Assembly: GCF_963678635.1 (NCBI RefSeq)
Contig: NC_087063.1
Location: forward strand, 45,552,101-45,616,100
Origin: Symsagittifera roscoffensis
Lineage: Eukaryota; Xenacoelomorpha; Acoela; Convolutidae
Reading direction: 5' to 3'
DNA: 64,000 bases
Part shown: positions 31,301-39,049 of the stretch, one piece after another
Layout: every line of letters starts with the position of its first letter
Position numbering within the stretch: position 1 is the stretch's first letter
Program-made: the position numbers and the translations under genes
Notes under the pieces: generated by a model
Databases searched by the model: none
Told to the model about the DNA's origin: nothing
The model's input: only the letters and a program-made list of their open reading frames with translations

Positions 31301-33287
31301 CATCAAATTTGGATGTTGCATAGACTGATGAATATTTGATTAGCTGTTTGGCTAATTTATCAAATTCGTCTTGTGTTATTTGTGAATGTTGGAAGTTAAA
31401 CATTGTTAAGAATTTCTGTTGATTCTCTGCGTAGTTACTTATGTTGAATGTAGGTTTGAAATATGGGGTTTTTGTGAAATAATCCGTATTTCTTTTTTCG
31501 TTACTTATTATATTATTTATGGATAATTCTTCACTAAGAATTGTGGATTGACAAATATCTAATAATTGGAGTATATTATTTACGCGATATTCTTTTTCGT
31601 GTATTAGTGATATCGTAGCGTTGGTTTCGCAATAGCCTAAAAGTCCTAAAGGTAATGTTACTTGATAGGGTGTATTGTTGTATACATGTAGAGATATAAT
31701 ATCTGAATTCGAGTTTTTCAAATATTTTATGGATGAGATTGTGATTTTGAAAAATTTATGGATAGGTTTGAATTCAAAATCTGACATATAGAGTTGTTGT
31801 TTGTTTTGTTTTTTATCATATTGGTGAACTTGTTTTATTGAAAAATTATATATGTTTCCTGATAGTGGTTTCAGGTGTTTTCTTTGTTGGTTATAAATTG
31901 GATAAAATTTTGAAAAGAATGGTGGTTGTTTGTTTAATCTTTGGAAAAATGTTAGGGATGTGTCTTTTGTTTTTGTGTATTTATCTTTGATTAGTATTTT
32001 ACTGTTTAATATGTTGATTGTTGGTATATATTTAGAGATAAATGGTATTCCAATGATATTGTGTTTAATATCAGTGATATGGAATATTGGTTTAAATGGT
32101 TTAGTTAAAATTTTATTTTGCTCCATTGTTCTTGTGGGGAGAAGAAATAATTGAATTTTTCCATAGTTTACCAATGTTGATCCTTGTGCTGTTGCTAGTT
32201 TACTGGAGGTTTCAAGAGGTGTTAGCTTTGGGTGTAAGGTTTTTATTTCATTCCATGTGGGAATGTTTATTATATTTGATTCTGCTCCTGAATCAATTAA
32301 AAAATCAATTTCAAGATCTGGTGGTTGAAATTCTTTGCTTCTTGGACTTTCTAAAAGAAATGGTATTGTCCAAATTTTTTCTTTGGGTTGTTCTTTTTGT
32401 ATGTTTTGATAGATGTGATTTGTATTTAAGCATTTTGTCTTGTCATTTTCATTGGATTGATTTGTAGTGTTAATTTCGTTTGTTTCTTGTGTTGTTTGTG
32501 TAGAATGGATGGGTTCAATATAATAATTGTGAAGGAGTTCTAATTGATTTTCATATATATGTGATGAAAAAGGTTGTTCATATATAATAGGTTCGTAATC
32601 ATTTTCAACTGCTATCATATTTATGGAGATAGTGTTTTCTGTATCACTTTCTGATTCTGATGATTCACAGTTTATTTGATTCATCATCAATACCTGGAGG
32701 GTCTGATGTTGTTTCTGGGTTTGATTGTACTTGATTAATATTTCTTTGATGTTTAGGTGTACTACTTCTGTGGCGATTGTTAGAATTATTATAATTGTTA
32801 TTATTCCTGTGTGGTGATTGGGAATAATTTCTATAACGATTATTATAACTTGAATGTCGATTTTGTGAATTATTTCGTGATCTGTTGTGGTAATTATTGT
32901 TTGGTCTGTTATAGTTTGATCTATTATATGAGTTATTCCTTGATCGATTGTTCGGGTAATTCTGGTTTCGGTTGTTTGAATAACTTCTATTCCGATTATT
33001 GGAGTAGTTTCTATTTCTATTGTATGATGAATTTCGTGATTGATTGTTTGGATAGTAATTATTTCTTGATTAAGAATTAGATCTAGAAACAAATCGTCTT
33101 GTATTTGAATTTTATCTGGAGTAGTTATTTCTACTATTTTGTCTATTGTAGTGATTTTGTGACGAATTTTGTGTATTTCTTTGTTCTGGCGATCTTCCTC
33201 TATAAATTGAGTTATGTGGTGATTGATTTCTCGTGTAGTTGGTATTGCTCGGTAGTGGTTTTCCTGAACTGTTGTTGCTGTATACAT
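28350..33287 (-). CDS. pol: Gypsy pol polyprotein (PR-RT-RNase H-IN)
   Basis: A 1645-codon frame. Retropepsin is near residue 332 (FLIDSGAESN). RT spans about 690-880, with KIVLDARYLN and the catalytic YLDD near 841. RNase H has CDASNFGIG near 989. Integrase has an H-x-C-C zinc site (HSGSEKTF, CNDCIVCQ) and the DDE triad in FDTKGP, VTDNGTEF and NGLVEGMNR (about 1424-1520). The RNase H to integrase order is that of Ty3/gypsy. The first 200 or so residues are I/T-rich and look like an out-of-frame echo of the R/N-rich gag tail, so true pol probably starts near 32690 by -1 frameshift or reinitiation. It makes element cDNA and inserts it into the genome. Catalytic residues look intact. Confidence 0.9.
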   Translation of the reverse strand: MYTATTVQENHYRAIPTTREINHHITQFIEEDRQNKEIHKIRHKITTIDKIVEITTPDKIQIQDDLFLDLILNQEIITIQTINHEIHHTIEIETTPIIGIEVIQTTETRITRTIDQGITHIIDQTITDQTIITTTDHEIIHKIDIQVIIIVIEIIPNHHTGIITIIIILTIATEVVHLNIKEILIKYNQTQKQHQTLQVLMMNQINCESSESESDTENTISINMIAVENDYEPIIYEQPFSSHIYENQLELLHNYYIEPIHSTQTTQETNEINTTNQSNENDKTKCLNTNHIYQNIQKEQPKEKIWTIPFLLESPRSKEFQPPDLEIDFLIDSGAESNIINIPTWNEIKTLHPKLTPLETSSKLATAQGSTLVNYGKIQLFLLPTRTMEQNKILTKPFKPIFHITDIKHNIIGIPFISKYIPTINILNSKILIKDKYTKTKDTSLTFFQRLNKQPPFFSKFYPIYNQQRKHLKPLSGNIYNFSIKQVHQYDKKQNKQQLYMSDFEFKPIHKFFKITISSIKYLKNSNSDIISLHVYNNTPYQVTLPLGLLGYCETNATISLIHEKEYRVNNILQLLDICQSTILSEELSINNIISNEKRNTDYFTKTPYFKPTFNISNYAENQQKFLTMFNFQHSQITQDEFDKLAKQLIKYSSVYATSKFDVGKISSSLHLPLKPDAVFKKQRASKVPIHLHDKVNRLLDILEQYNIISPVNKEEQPKGNTFINPVIILAKGESLKIVLDARYLNSLIDESKCNWPIEPIQVILTKINGKYFTTADMNSAYNQMPLDEQSRRLTQFVIGNQQYEFNRLFYGISIGPAAFSAFMSKIFRPLILKKKAITYLDDVFMQSQTKEEMFNVLEQYHQILQNENLKAAPDKSHFFLTRVKFLGHNIERKTITPLKSRIDAIQRLQPPTNKKKIQEFLGMLNFLSKYVYKMQLYLRPFYNILRQQNNFEWNTEHQARFEEIKKLLTEQISNTIPDPNQPFYAMCDASNFGIGAALLQSHNGTNKMNLISANSRLFTQAELRLSTLMRECTAIIYTLTEYEFLILGSKHPTVLFTDHKPIIFLFTQKSNPNHRVYRFQLILMKFPNLHIVWTAGKNLALPDTLSLNTPPELLTRKTTVEIPKNIKFYLAKNETSPRLECKYAVKTDVEKSQINNLQHFPLYLDCQNNHYEVDLLGTSTFKPIPYSQWIKNNTQQKRVKQHSHKKDLFPLIEKENLTDKINLSGPQTNDSKYTINQVFDLHDPLDTIPLSKSEIENIFLPPTETITISTLKQYQNLDPVIRQLKSWHKYKTKPVKADTTILGNKTLLRYFRKFNSTAINENTDLLEYKLNESIVPCLPLSMILIAFNISHTQNIKGHSGSEKTFSNFIQNFYFPNAPIWIKVLCNDCIVCQLNKPYPNQKQIAQKQDFKGQSLYFNHRISFDTKGPISPSSEGNSYIMVIVDAFTHYVALNPVPHCNAYYAYTTLYEHWIAKFGLPEILVTDNGTEFINNEIITLCHLYNIKHKPRTSHAPWTNGLVEGMNRSLQEYLRCIINGNDTRYTEWSADVKLFPLAYISQITTTLGISPYEMVFNQKPRKPIMFTANSHKNAQGYCQPNKDSICYNLPLHTHDEDHFHHPKILKLASGTHTEWILNRDKNTMKFTKK

Positions 33288-35088
33288 TTTTGTTTGGTAG
33301 ATTTTGATCTTTCTTCATGTATTGATAGAATGATTTATTTGGTTCTTTATATTTTTGAGGTTTATTTTGATTGTCTTGCTGTTTTTGTCTACATTCAGAA
33401 ATACTATGTCCGTATCGTCGGCAATAATTACACCATTTTTTGAAAGATGGTTTGCTTTTAAAGTTTGGGTGTTTTTCGTAAATATTGAGTATTTCAGTGA
33501 TTTTTTCAACGAGGTCTGTATCTGATTCCTGTATATTGTTGATACTTGTGGTATTTGTTTCGATTCGGTTAACGTATTGTAATTTCAGATTTTCTGTTTC
33601 TTCGAGTTTCATTGTGATTTCTGCTTGTTCTAGTTTGTCTACCAGTTTTCGGAAATCTAAATCGGGCTCTCGAATTGAGGAGGGATGGGATGCTCTCTTT
33701 TTTATTGCTACTTTCCTTAATTGAGGTGTTAAGGTCATCATTAAGATTTCTGTCATTTTTGTGTTTTTATAGTCGTGTGTATTTAATGAATATGCTTTTC
33801 GAACTAGTGTTTCGATGCGTACTGCTAATTGTTTGATGGTTTCATTTGGTAATCTGCGAATTTCATTAAATAAAACTCTTTGTTGTTGTTTGTTTCTTTC
33901 GGAGTCAAACATTTTTGAAAATTCTTGTGTAAATCTCTTCCAATTTGATTTTATTTCTAGAGGCAATACTGAAAACCATTTTTGGGCTGCGCCGTCTAAA
34001 GTTGTTTGTATCAACGCTGTGCGTCGATGTATCCAGTTTTGATGTAGTGGCGTATTAATTGGTTCAGGTCCTATATTTAAAATCAAATTTGCTGTTACTG
34101 CATTTAAATAGTCTTCTACAGAATATTCAGGGTCTGTTCCTGTGAATACCATTAAAGGTTTATTTGATGTTATGGATGATCCACCCATAAGGTATGGATT
34201 CATTGTCATTTGTAATGATTCTGCTGCATTTGGCATTTGAGAAAAATTTGAAAGTTGATTTCTTGTTATTTCGTGTTGTTGAAGGTAATATGGGAGTGGT
34301 ATTTCACTTTGCATTTGAGTTGGTTGATACGAGTGTGTGATCATTGGGTTTTGTGGCTGAATTGGTTGAAAATATTGTGTATTAATTGGGTTTTGTTGCT
34401 GAATTGGTTGTTGATTTTGTGTATCTATCGGTTGTGGGGAAAAAATTCTATGATTTGTATGTGGTTTCTGTACTCCTTGTCCACGATATTCTTGATTATA
34501 TGGTGCAAATATATCTGGTTGTAAAAAATCATCATCTGAGGATAAGTAATCCATTTGATAAGATGTTTGTTTTTTATTTTTATTTTGTTGAAAAAATGGA
34601 TAGTTTTCACTACGATCCTGTGAAGGATGTGAATTTGTTTGAAAATTTACTGAATTAGTTTGTGCTATTGGGTTATCCCAGTTTCGAGATCTTGTGTAAT
34701 TATTAAAATTTTTTCGTGGGGGATAATTTGTTTTTGATGGATGTGTGTAATTATAATTATGTTCTGCAAAATTTCTTGTGAACGTTTTACGTGTTTTTGA
34801 CGGTATTGTCATGGGTCTGTATGTCTGATAATCCATGTTTGAATATTTTGGGGCAACCGAAGGTTTAACGGTTGATTGTAAGGTTACCTGTGTTTTTGAA
34901 GGGTTTGTATTTCTTGGTGTTGTTAAATTTGGACGTATCGGTGAAATGCTTTGTTGTGTAGTTGTTGTGTGTACGATTTCTTCATTTATGAAGTGTGATG
35001 GTGTCTGGATATCTTGCTGGGTGAGATTTTTAGTTCCATTGAGGTTTTCATTGTGTATGATTGTGGAGTTTAAACTATTATTTTGCAT
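32680..35088 (-). CDS. gag: Gypsy gag (capsid and nucleocapsid), interrupted near C-terminus
   Basis: Starts at 35088. Residues about 1-290 are Q/N/P-rich. A capsid-like helical region follows (TDPEYSVEDYLNAVTANLIL, LDGAAQKWFSVLP, NWKRFTQEFSKMF). Then comes a CCHC zinc knuckle (WCNYCRRYGHSISECRQ, C-x2-C-x4-H-x4-C) at about residue 550. The first stop is TAA at 33112-33114 (658 aa). The same frame continues as an R/N/S/Y-rich basic tail, with another TAA at 33070-33072, to TGA near 32680. This basic tail is natural for an RNA-binding nucleocapsid, so the two TAA codons look like lesions inside gag. Gag packages element RNA into particles. Confidence 0.8.
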
Positions 35089-35566
35089 ATCAGGTAAAAA
35101 TGTATTATAGTTTAATGGTGTTGCATCAATGGTTAATGGTATTACTCTTACATAATCTCTTACATAAGATATCGTACTTATTGCTTGACTTGAGATTGAT
35201 TGTGGGAAGTTTATGAATGCGGGATGAGACCATTCGGGGTCCTAAACATAGTCTGACTGTTCTGTGATGGCAGTATCGTCGTTTGAGTTTTGAGGTCTAA
35301 AATTTTTTCTTGCTTGTGAAATTAAATCTAGATTATGTGTGAAATAATCTATTATAAACCATGCCAAGAATTTTTGTAAGTCATGTTTTGTATGTTGTGA
35401 AACATCATCTTTAGTGAAATTTTCTTTAATTATATTTAAAAAACTAGAGAGTAGTGTGATTTCATGTCGTACTCTTATATGTTTAGATGTTTCTGTCGGT
35501 GAGACATTTAAGATTGGGATTTCGTTTTCTAATATCGAGATATAAGTATATATTATTGCAAAAACT
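35089..35566 (-). other. Spacer between accessory ORF and gag
   Basis: AT-rich with short broken openings on the minus strand. It may carry the decayed end of the accessory ORF upstream. No function is assigned. Confidence 0.35.
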
Positions 35567-35968
35567 TCATTGGTGAATATGTGAGTTATGTGAGTTTGCT
35601 CTTTGTGAGTTATGATATTGTATGCTTTTTATATATTCTGAGAATACTTTTGAGAATTCTAAATCAAGGTCGTCTGTTTGAATTACATATTTGCTGTGAT
35701 TCTGGTTTGGTGAGCTGAATTGTATGGAGTAGATTCCGTATTGTTGTGTTAAGTTGCATATATCTTTCAAATAGTGATCGATAATTTGTCTTTTGATTTT
35801 TACATCTGGGAACTCTGTTTTACATGGACTGATTCCGGGTTCAAACAAATTTAAGAGTAAATTTTTGCAAAATATGTGCTGTCCTCTATCTGTGGTTGCA
35901 TCTACGATAAAGGGGAAGATATCATCATCATCTGGACTTTCTTCACCTGGGGTGAGTGTTGAGCTCAT
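35567..35968 (-). CDS. Gypsy element accessory ORF B (133 aa)
   Basis: The frame starts at 35968 with MSSTLTPGEESPDDDDIFPF, acidic at the N-terminus, then mixed helical (FCKNLLLNLFEPGISPC, YLKDICNLTQQYG) and ends N/H/S-rich. It overlaps the end of accessory ORF A by 26 bp in another frame, a compact arrangement typical of retroviral accessory genes. I do not recognise it. It could be the first part of a longer protein whose end is decayed. Confidence 0.45.
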   Translation of the reverse strand: MSSTLTPGEESPDDDDIFPFIVDATTDRGQHIFCKNLLLNLFEPGISPCKTEFPDVKIKRQIIDHYLKDICNLTQQYGIYSIQFSSPNQNHSKYVIQTDDLDLEFSKVFSEYIKSIQYHNSQRANSHNSHIHQ

Positions 35969-36410
35969 TTTTTCGTTTGATGACTGTTAATATGTAACTA
36001 TCGATGTGTCTAATTGGTTGATTCCAATTGTATAAATGTACTGGTTTGTATTTATATTGTTTTTTTATTCTTCTTTTTCCTCTTTTTGATGAATTTGAAG
36101 TTGTTTCTGAGTCGGAAAAATATAATTGATCGTGAATGGGGCAATTTTTATCTATAGATTCTTTTAATTTATAAAGTTCGTCTAAACTGCTGGTTTCTGA
36201 TTCTGAAAATGCGTTTCGGTTTTTGGAAAATCTTTTTCGTGTTATTTGTCTTTGTTTGGTTATTATTTTTCTTTTTAATGTTTGTCGTTTTGTTCTGATA
36301 TATCCAACTGTTTGTGTATGAGGTGTGATAACAAGATCGTATTTTTTGTTATCTATTTCACAATTGTGTAAAACGATTGTTTGTTTATTTCCTAGGTTTT
36401 TAAATGACAT
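35943..36410 (-). CDS. Gypsy element accessory ORF A (155 aa, basic)
   Basis: Starts MSFKNLGNKQTIVLHNCEID. It has a strongly basic middle (KRKIITKQRQITRKRFSKN), a serine/acidic patch (SESETSSLDEL) and a basic C-terminal third (KRGKRRIKKQYKYK). A diverged copy exists in the fragment at 39110-39440, with the same SESE-rich block and the same distance to the LTR, so the ORF belongs to the element family. A nuclear or RNA-binding role is only a guess from composition. Confidence 0.5.
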   Translation of the reverse strand: MSFKNLGNKQTIVLHNCEIDNKKYDLVITPHTQTVGYIRTKRQTLKRKIITKQRQITRKRFSKNRNAFSESETSSLDELYKLKESIDKNCPIHDQLYFSDSETTSNSSKRGKRRIKKQYKYKPVHLYNWNQPIRHIDSYILTVIKRKNELNTHPR

Positions 36411-37338
36411 AAGGTTTAGGATGACGGATGCAAAAGGTTGTTAAATGATTTCTATTTTCTTAGACTGTTAGTCCTTACGATTTTTTGGTTAGCCTACCCT
36501 GGGTCTATTTGTTCAGGGTTGGAGAGAAAAGTATCTCGATTCCGAAGAATGATTTTTTACTTTCTCGTGGCTAGTATAAGCTAAGGTGTTAACTTACTTA
36601 ATCTTACTTAAGGGTAGTGATTGTGTTCAGGGTTGGAGAATAGTAAATCGATCCACAAGGTTCAGGTATAATTAAAACGCGAGTAGTTCGTTAGATACTA
36701 TTTTAAACTTACTAAGTCTAAGATTTATCCTGGGTCTGGTAAGAGGGGGGATCAAGTGAAGGATGAATAACCGAAGTTCTTCACTGTTTATCCTAATTTG
36801 AATGATTAGTTTTATTCAAAAATTTCTGTTAGTCCTGGGTTTTTAGAAAGGGTTGGATAGTGAATCGACGTTTGAGGTCGTTAGACACTAGCTAAGTGGG
36901 TGGGGGAGAACAAAATTGTTCTTTTTGATCCAAGGATAGGCCTTGATGATCAAGTTTTAAATGTAATTAAGTAGAAAATAATTTAAGATCCAAGGATGAG
37001 CCTTGATGATCTTGTTTTAAATTTAAGTGAATTTAAGTTTAAAATAATTTAAATTTGTGTAGAGAAAAAATTTAGTGTTTTTATGATATTAGTGAGCTTA
37101 TGAATGCTGTTATGTTTAGGTGATGAAGCTGGAACAACAGGATGATTTATGATTACTTAACCATTTATTGTCATGCTACTAATTTTTATTTTGATTTTTC
37201 AATAAATATTTTTCAAACATGTTTTGTATATTACTGCAGAATTTAGGAAAACGATCTGAGATCTTTTTATCAATCGTTATTGTATATTAATAATTTTGTT
37301 TGGCGCCTGAAATGATTTTGAAGATTGACTTCAAGATT
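36411..37338 (-). other. Gypsy element 5' leader with repeated hairpin-like motifs
   Basis: Non-coding. The phrases 'gatccaaggatgagccttgatgat' or near variants (36945 and 36995) and 'gggttggagaatagta' or near variants (36515, 36630, 36850) recur. The motif 'caag...cttgatgatc' has short self-complementarity. The same phrases occur in the partial copy at 39540-40060. This may be a packaging or dimerisation leader; that is inference. Confidence 0.4.
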
Positions 37339-37572
37339 TTATGTTTGCAAATGAAAATCTAAATTCATTGCTAGTAGTATTCTAAATACAAAAGTTTGTG
37401 TTGGCTTTTGCCGAACTATCATATAACTATATGGTAAGTTTCTACTTGTTCGTATGTCGTCTCTGGTTCGAGGTCTTCTTGCAATTCCGGGTAGTTCTCT
37501 TATCGTTCGGAATATTGGCTTTGATCTATTGAGTCGTAGAGACATTTCGATTAAATTATCGTCGTGTAACAT
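37339..37572 (-). CDS. Gypsy element small conserved ORF0 (77 aa)
   Basis: Starts at 37572, about 70 bp inside the primer-binding site. The protein is basic, with NLIEMSLRLNRSKPIF, RELPGIARRPRTRDD, MIVRQKPTQTFVFRI and a NLDFHLQT end. The same protein, with conservative changes, is encoded beside the LTR in two other copies: 53348-53608 (+, open) and about 40440-40645 (-, one stop). Conservation of the frame across diverged copies suggests it is translated. It could be a short separate product or a first exon joined to later ORFs. It resembles nothing I recognise. Confidence 0.6.
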   Translation of the reverse strand: MLHDDNLIEMSLRLNRSKPIFRTIRELPGIARRPRTRDDIRTSRNLPYSYMIVRQKPTQTFVFRILLAMNLDFHLQT

Positions 37573-37639
37573 TTTTAAAATGTTTTGTCTAAATTCTAAT
37601 CTATTTTTGGTTAATTCTAAGCTATTAAGGTCTTGTTCG

Positions 37640-37658
37640 AGACTTATGGTCGCACCAG
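37640..37658 (-). promoter_or_regulatory. Primer-binding site of the gypsy element
   Basis: On the minus strand the LTR ends ...ACTCA, followed by TC and then TGGTGCGACCATAAG. TGG next to the LTR is the complement of a tRNA 3' CCA end, so a tRNA ending GGTCGCACCA would prime. The same TGGTGCGACC follows the LTR in the copies at 40745 and 53290. The tRNA identity was not determined. Confidence 0.7.
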
Positions 37659-37659
37659 A

Positions 37660-38069
37660 TGAGTTAGGACCGAAGTGTATAACTCATAGAGTAATTTCGG
37701 ATAGGGTACACCGTCTGCTCGTCACGCTATCTTATTTTCGGCCGGATAGATTCGTGCAACTTCTTAGTCTAATACCGATCCTAATCTTACTCTTATACCA
37801 TCTAGTCTCAGGTTGTTTAACTAGTCTCTGCTAGGCTCAATAGATCTAGGGTATACTGGTTTATTGCGGCTGCTGAAGTCTTCTTGGAGAGTCAACTAAT
37901 TTCTAAGTTAAATTCAAATCTCTCTGGTGCTGAAATTACAAGTAATTTCAGCACTTACAAATAAGTGGGTTGTTAGTTAGATGGATCATGATTGGTTAAT
38001 ATTAAATACTTTACAGTGGTAAAATATCTAATTTATCCAATCATAAAATGTAGTTTAGATCAGGTTCCA
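37660..38069 (-). repeat. Gypsy element LTR (5' LTR)
   Basis: 410 bp, the partner of 19910-20319. Five substitutions were noticed by eye (about 1.2%). It lies next to the primer-binding site on its left. Confidence 0.92.
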
Positions 38070-38261
38070 CGAGGGAGGGGGGGGGGGTAGTTTTGAAATG
38101 TTTTCCGAAAAACAGCCCCCTAGAAAAACTTCTGCGCACGCCACTGTCTATTACCAAATATTTTATATCCAAAGTGATGACTCAGCTTTCAAACGAAAAC
38201 ACTTAACTTTGATATACTTCTCTAGGTGCTTTTTTCCCAAAGCTCGTTTTGGCGTTTTTAG

Positions 38262-38376
38262 TGCCCAGAAGGGGTAAACTGTGCTGCACTATGCAGCAAT
38301 GGGGGGACACACTGAGATCATCCGCCTACTCCGCACCACCCGCAACACACTCATAGACATGACTGACTTTGAAAAG
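38262..38376 (+). pseudogene. TRPA-like ankyrin exon with in-frame TAA
   Basis: Acceptor 'gcgtttttag', donor 'gaaaag|gttagc'; phase 2 in, phase 0 out, fitting both neighbours. It reads SAQKG, stop, TVLHYAAMGGHTEIIRLL and continues to FEK. The stop (TAA 38275-38277) sits where TRPA1 has a G-W-T-x-L-H motif. The rest is a good ankyrin repeat. The acceptor is only about 190 bases right of the gypsy element's LTR. Confidence 0.72.
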
Positions 38377-38708
38377 GTTAGCAAAAGTTTCATCGGGTTC
38401 AGTTTCCAGTATCACACTTCGAGAAACATTAAAGCAGCACAATCATTCCGGAAAAACCGACTTTGAATAAATTAAACACAAAATACATTGAAAAGAAAAT
38501 CTTATTTAAAATAGTATTGCAATATGTATTTCATGGCATTACACGATTGGCAATGAACAACTTAAAATTTTTCAAAAGTTATTAAAAAAAGGGGGAAAAA
38601 GTTCTGTTGTTAATTCCTTTTTTTTCCACAGTATTGTTCTTTTAGATTTATGTAATTTTTCATGGTGTTTATAACTATTTCTGCAACTTTTGACACTAAC
38701 TAATTCAG

Positions 38709-38963
38709 AATACTGCTCTGCACGTGAGTGCAGAGAATAACCAGCCCAAATCTTTACAACTCCTGCTCACAATGAACTGTGCGCTAACTCTGAATGAGTA
38801 CTGCCAGAGTGCCCTGGAACTAGCTCTTATTGTCAGACATCAATTCGCAATTGATGCCGTCTTGTGTCACAATCGGTGGAAGGAGGCGTTTACATTCTTT
38901 GCTCCCGGTCATGAGTCCCCTTAAGAACTGTTGTTTCTTCCATGCCCGACCGAGATCGCTTTG
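38709..38963 (+). pseudogene. TRPA-like last ankyrin exon with in-frame TAA
   Basis: Acceptor 'taattcag', donor 'gctttg|gtaggt', phase 0 on both sides. It encodes NTALHVSAENNQPKSLQLLL, a final repeat (SALELALIVRHQFAIDAVL) and CHNRWKEAFTFFAPGHESP. This corresponds to the TRPA1 segment with RW and an SP motif after the last repeat. TAA at 38922-38924 interrupts it. The frame resumes with ELLFLPCPTEIAL, matching the CP-TE motif of TRPA proteins, so the stop is a lesion inside the exon. Confidence 0.75.
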
Positions 38964-39049
38964 GTAGGTCATTGTTGGTAGCTTTACGAAAAGCTTGCCA
39001 GAAAATGCACGAATTAATTAAGATTGTTTTTTTTTTAAATCTTACTTGC

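Larger units (their letters stand above)
19910..38069 (-). mobile_element. Giant Ty3/gypsy retroelement with env-like and accessory ORFs
   Basis: An 18.16-kb element on the minus strand flanked by 410-bp direct repeats. Read 5' to 3' (right to left) it holds: LTR, primer-binding site, a small ORF, two accessory ORFs, gag, pol (PR-RT-RNase H-integrase), a multi-membrane ORF, an env-like glycoprotein in pieces, a 668-aa ORF and the second LTR. The integrase after RNase H and the YLDD RT place it in Ty3/gypsy. Usual gypsy elements are 5-10 kb, so this is unusually large. The LTRs differ at only about 5 positions, suggesting recent insertion, yet gag and env frames carry lesions. No clear target-site duplication is visible, probably because of the misjoin on the left side. 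Confidence 0.9.
19183..38146. mobile_element. Second hAT-like MITE, split by the gypsy element and a gap
   Basis: The left end CAGTAGCGTGCCGAGGGAGG is at 19183. The right end, GCGCACGCCACTG, finishes at 38146. Flanking octamers are ATTATTAC on the left and TCTATTAC on the right (6 of 8 equal). The ends are complementary over CAGT.GCGTGC. The G-run 'cgagggagggg' occurs both just before the N gap and directly outside the right LTR, so the gypsy element probably inserted into this MITE. Confidence 0.5.

Noticed and set aside
29179-34658. Plus-strand ORFs opposite gag and pol
   Set aside because: They are shadows of the minus-strand coding sequence.
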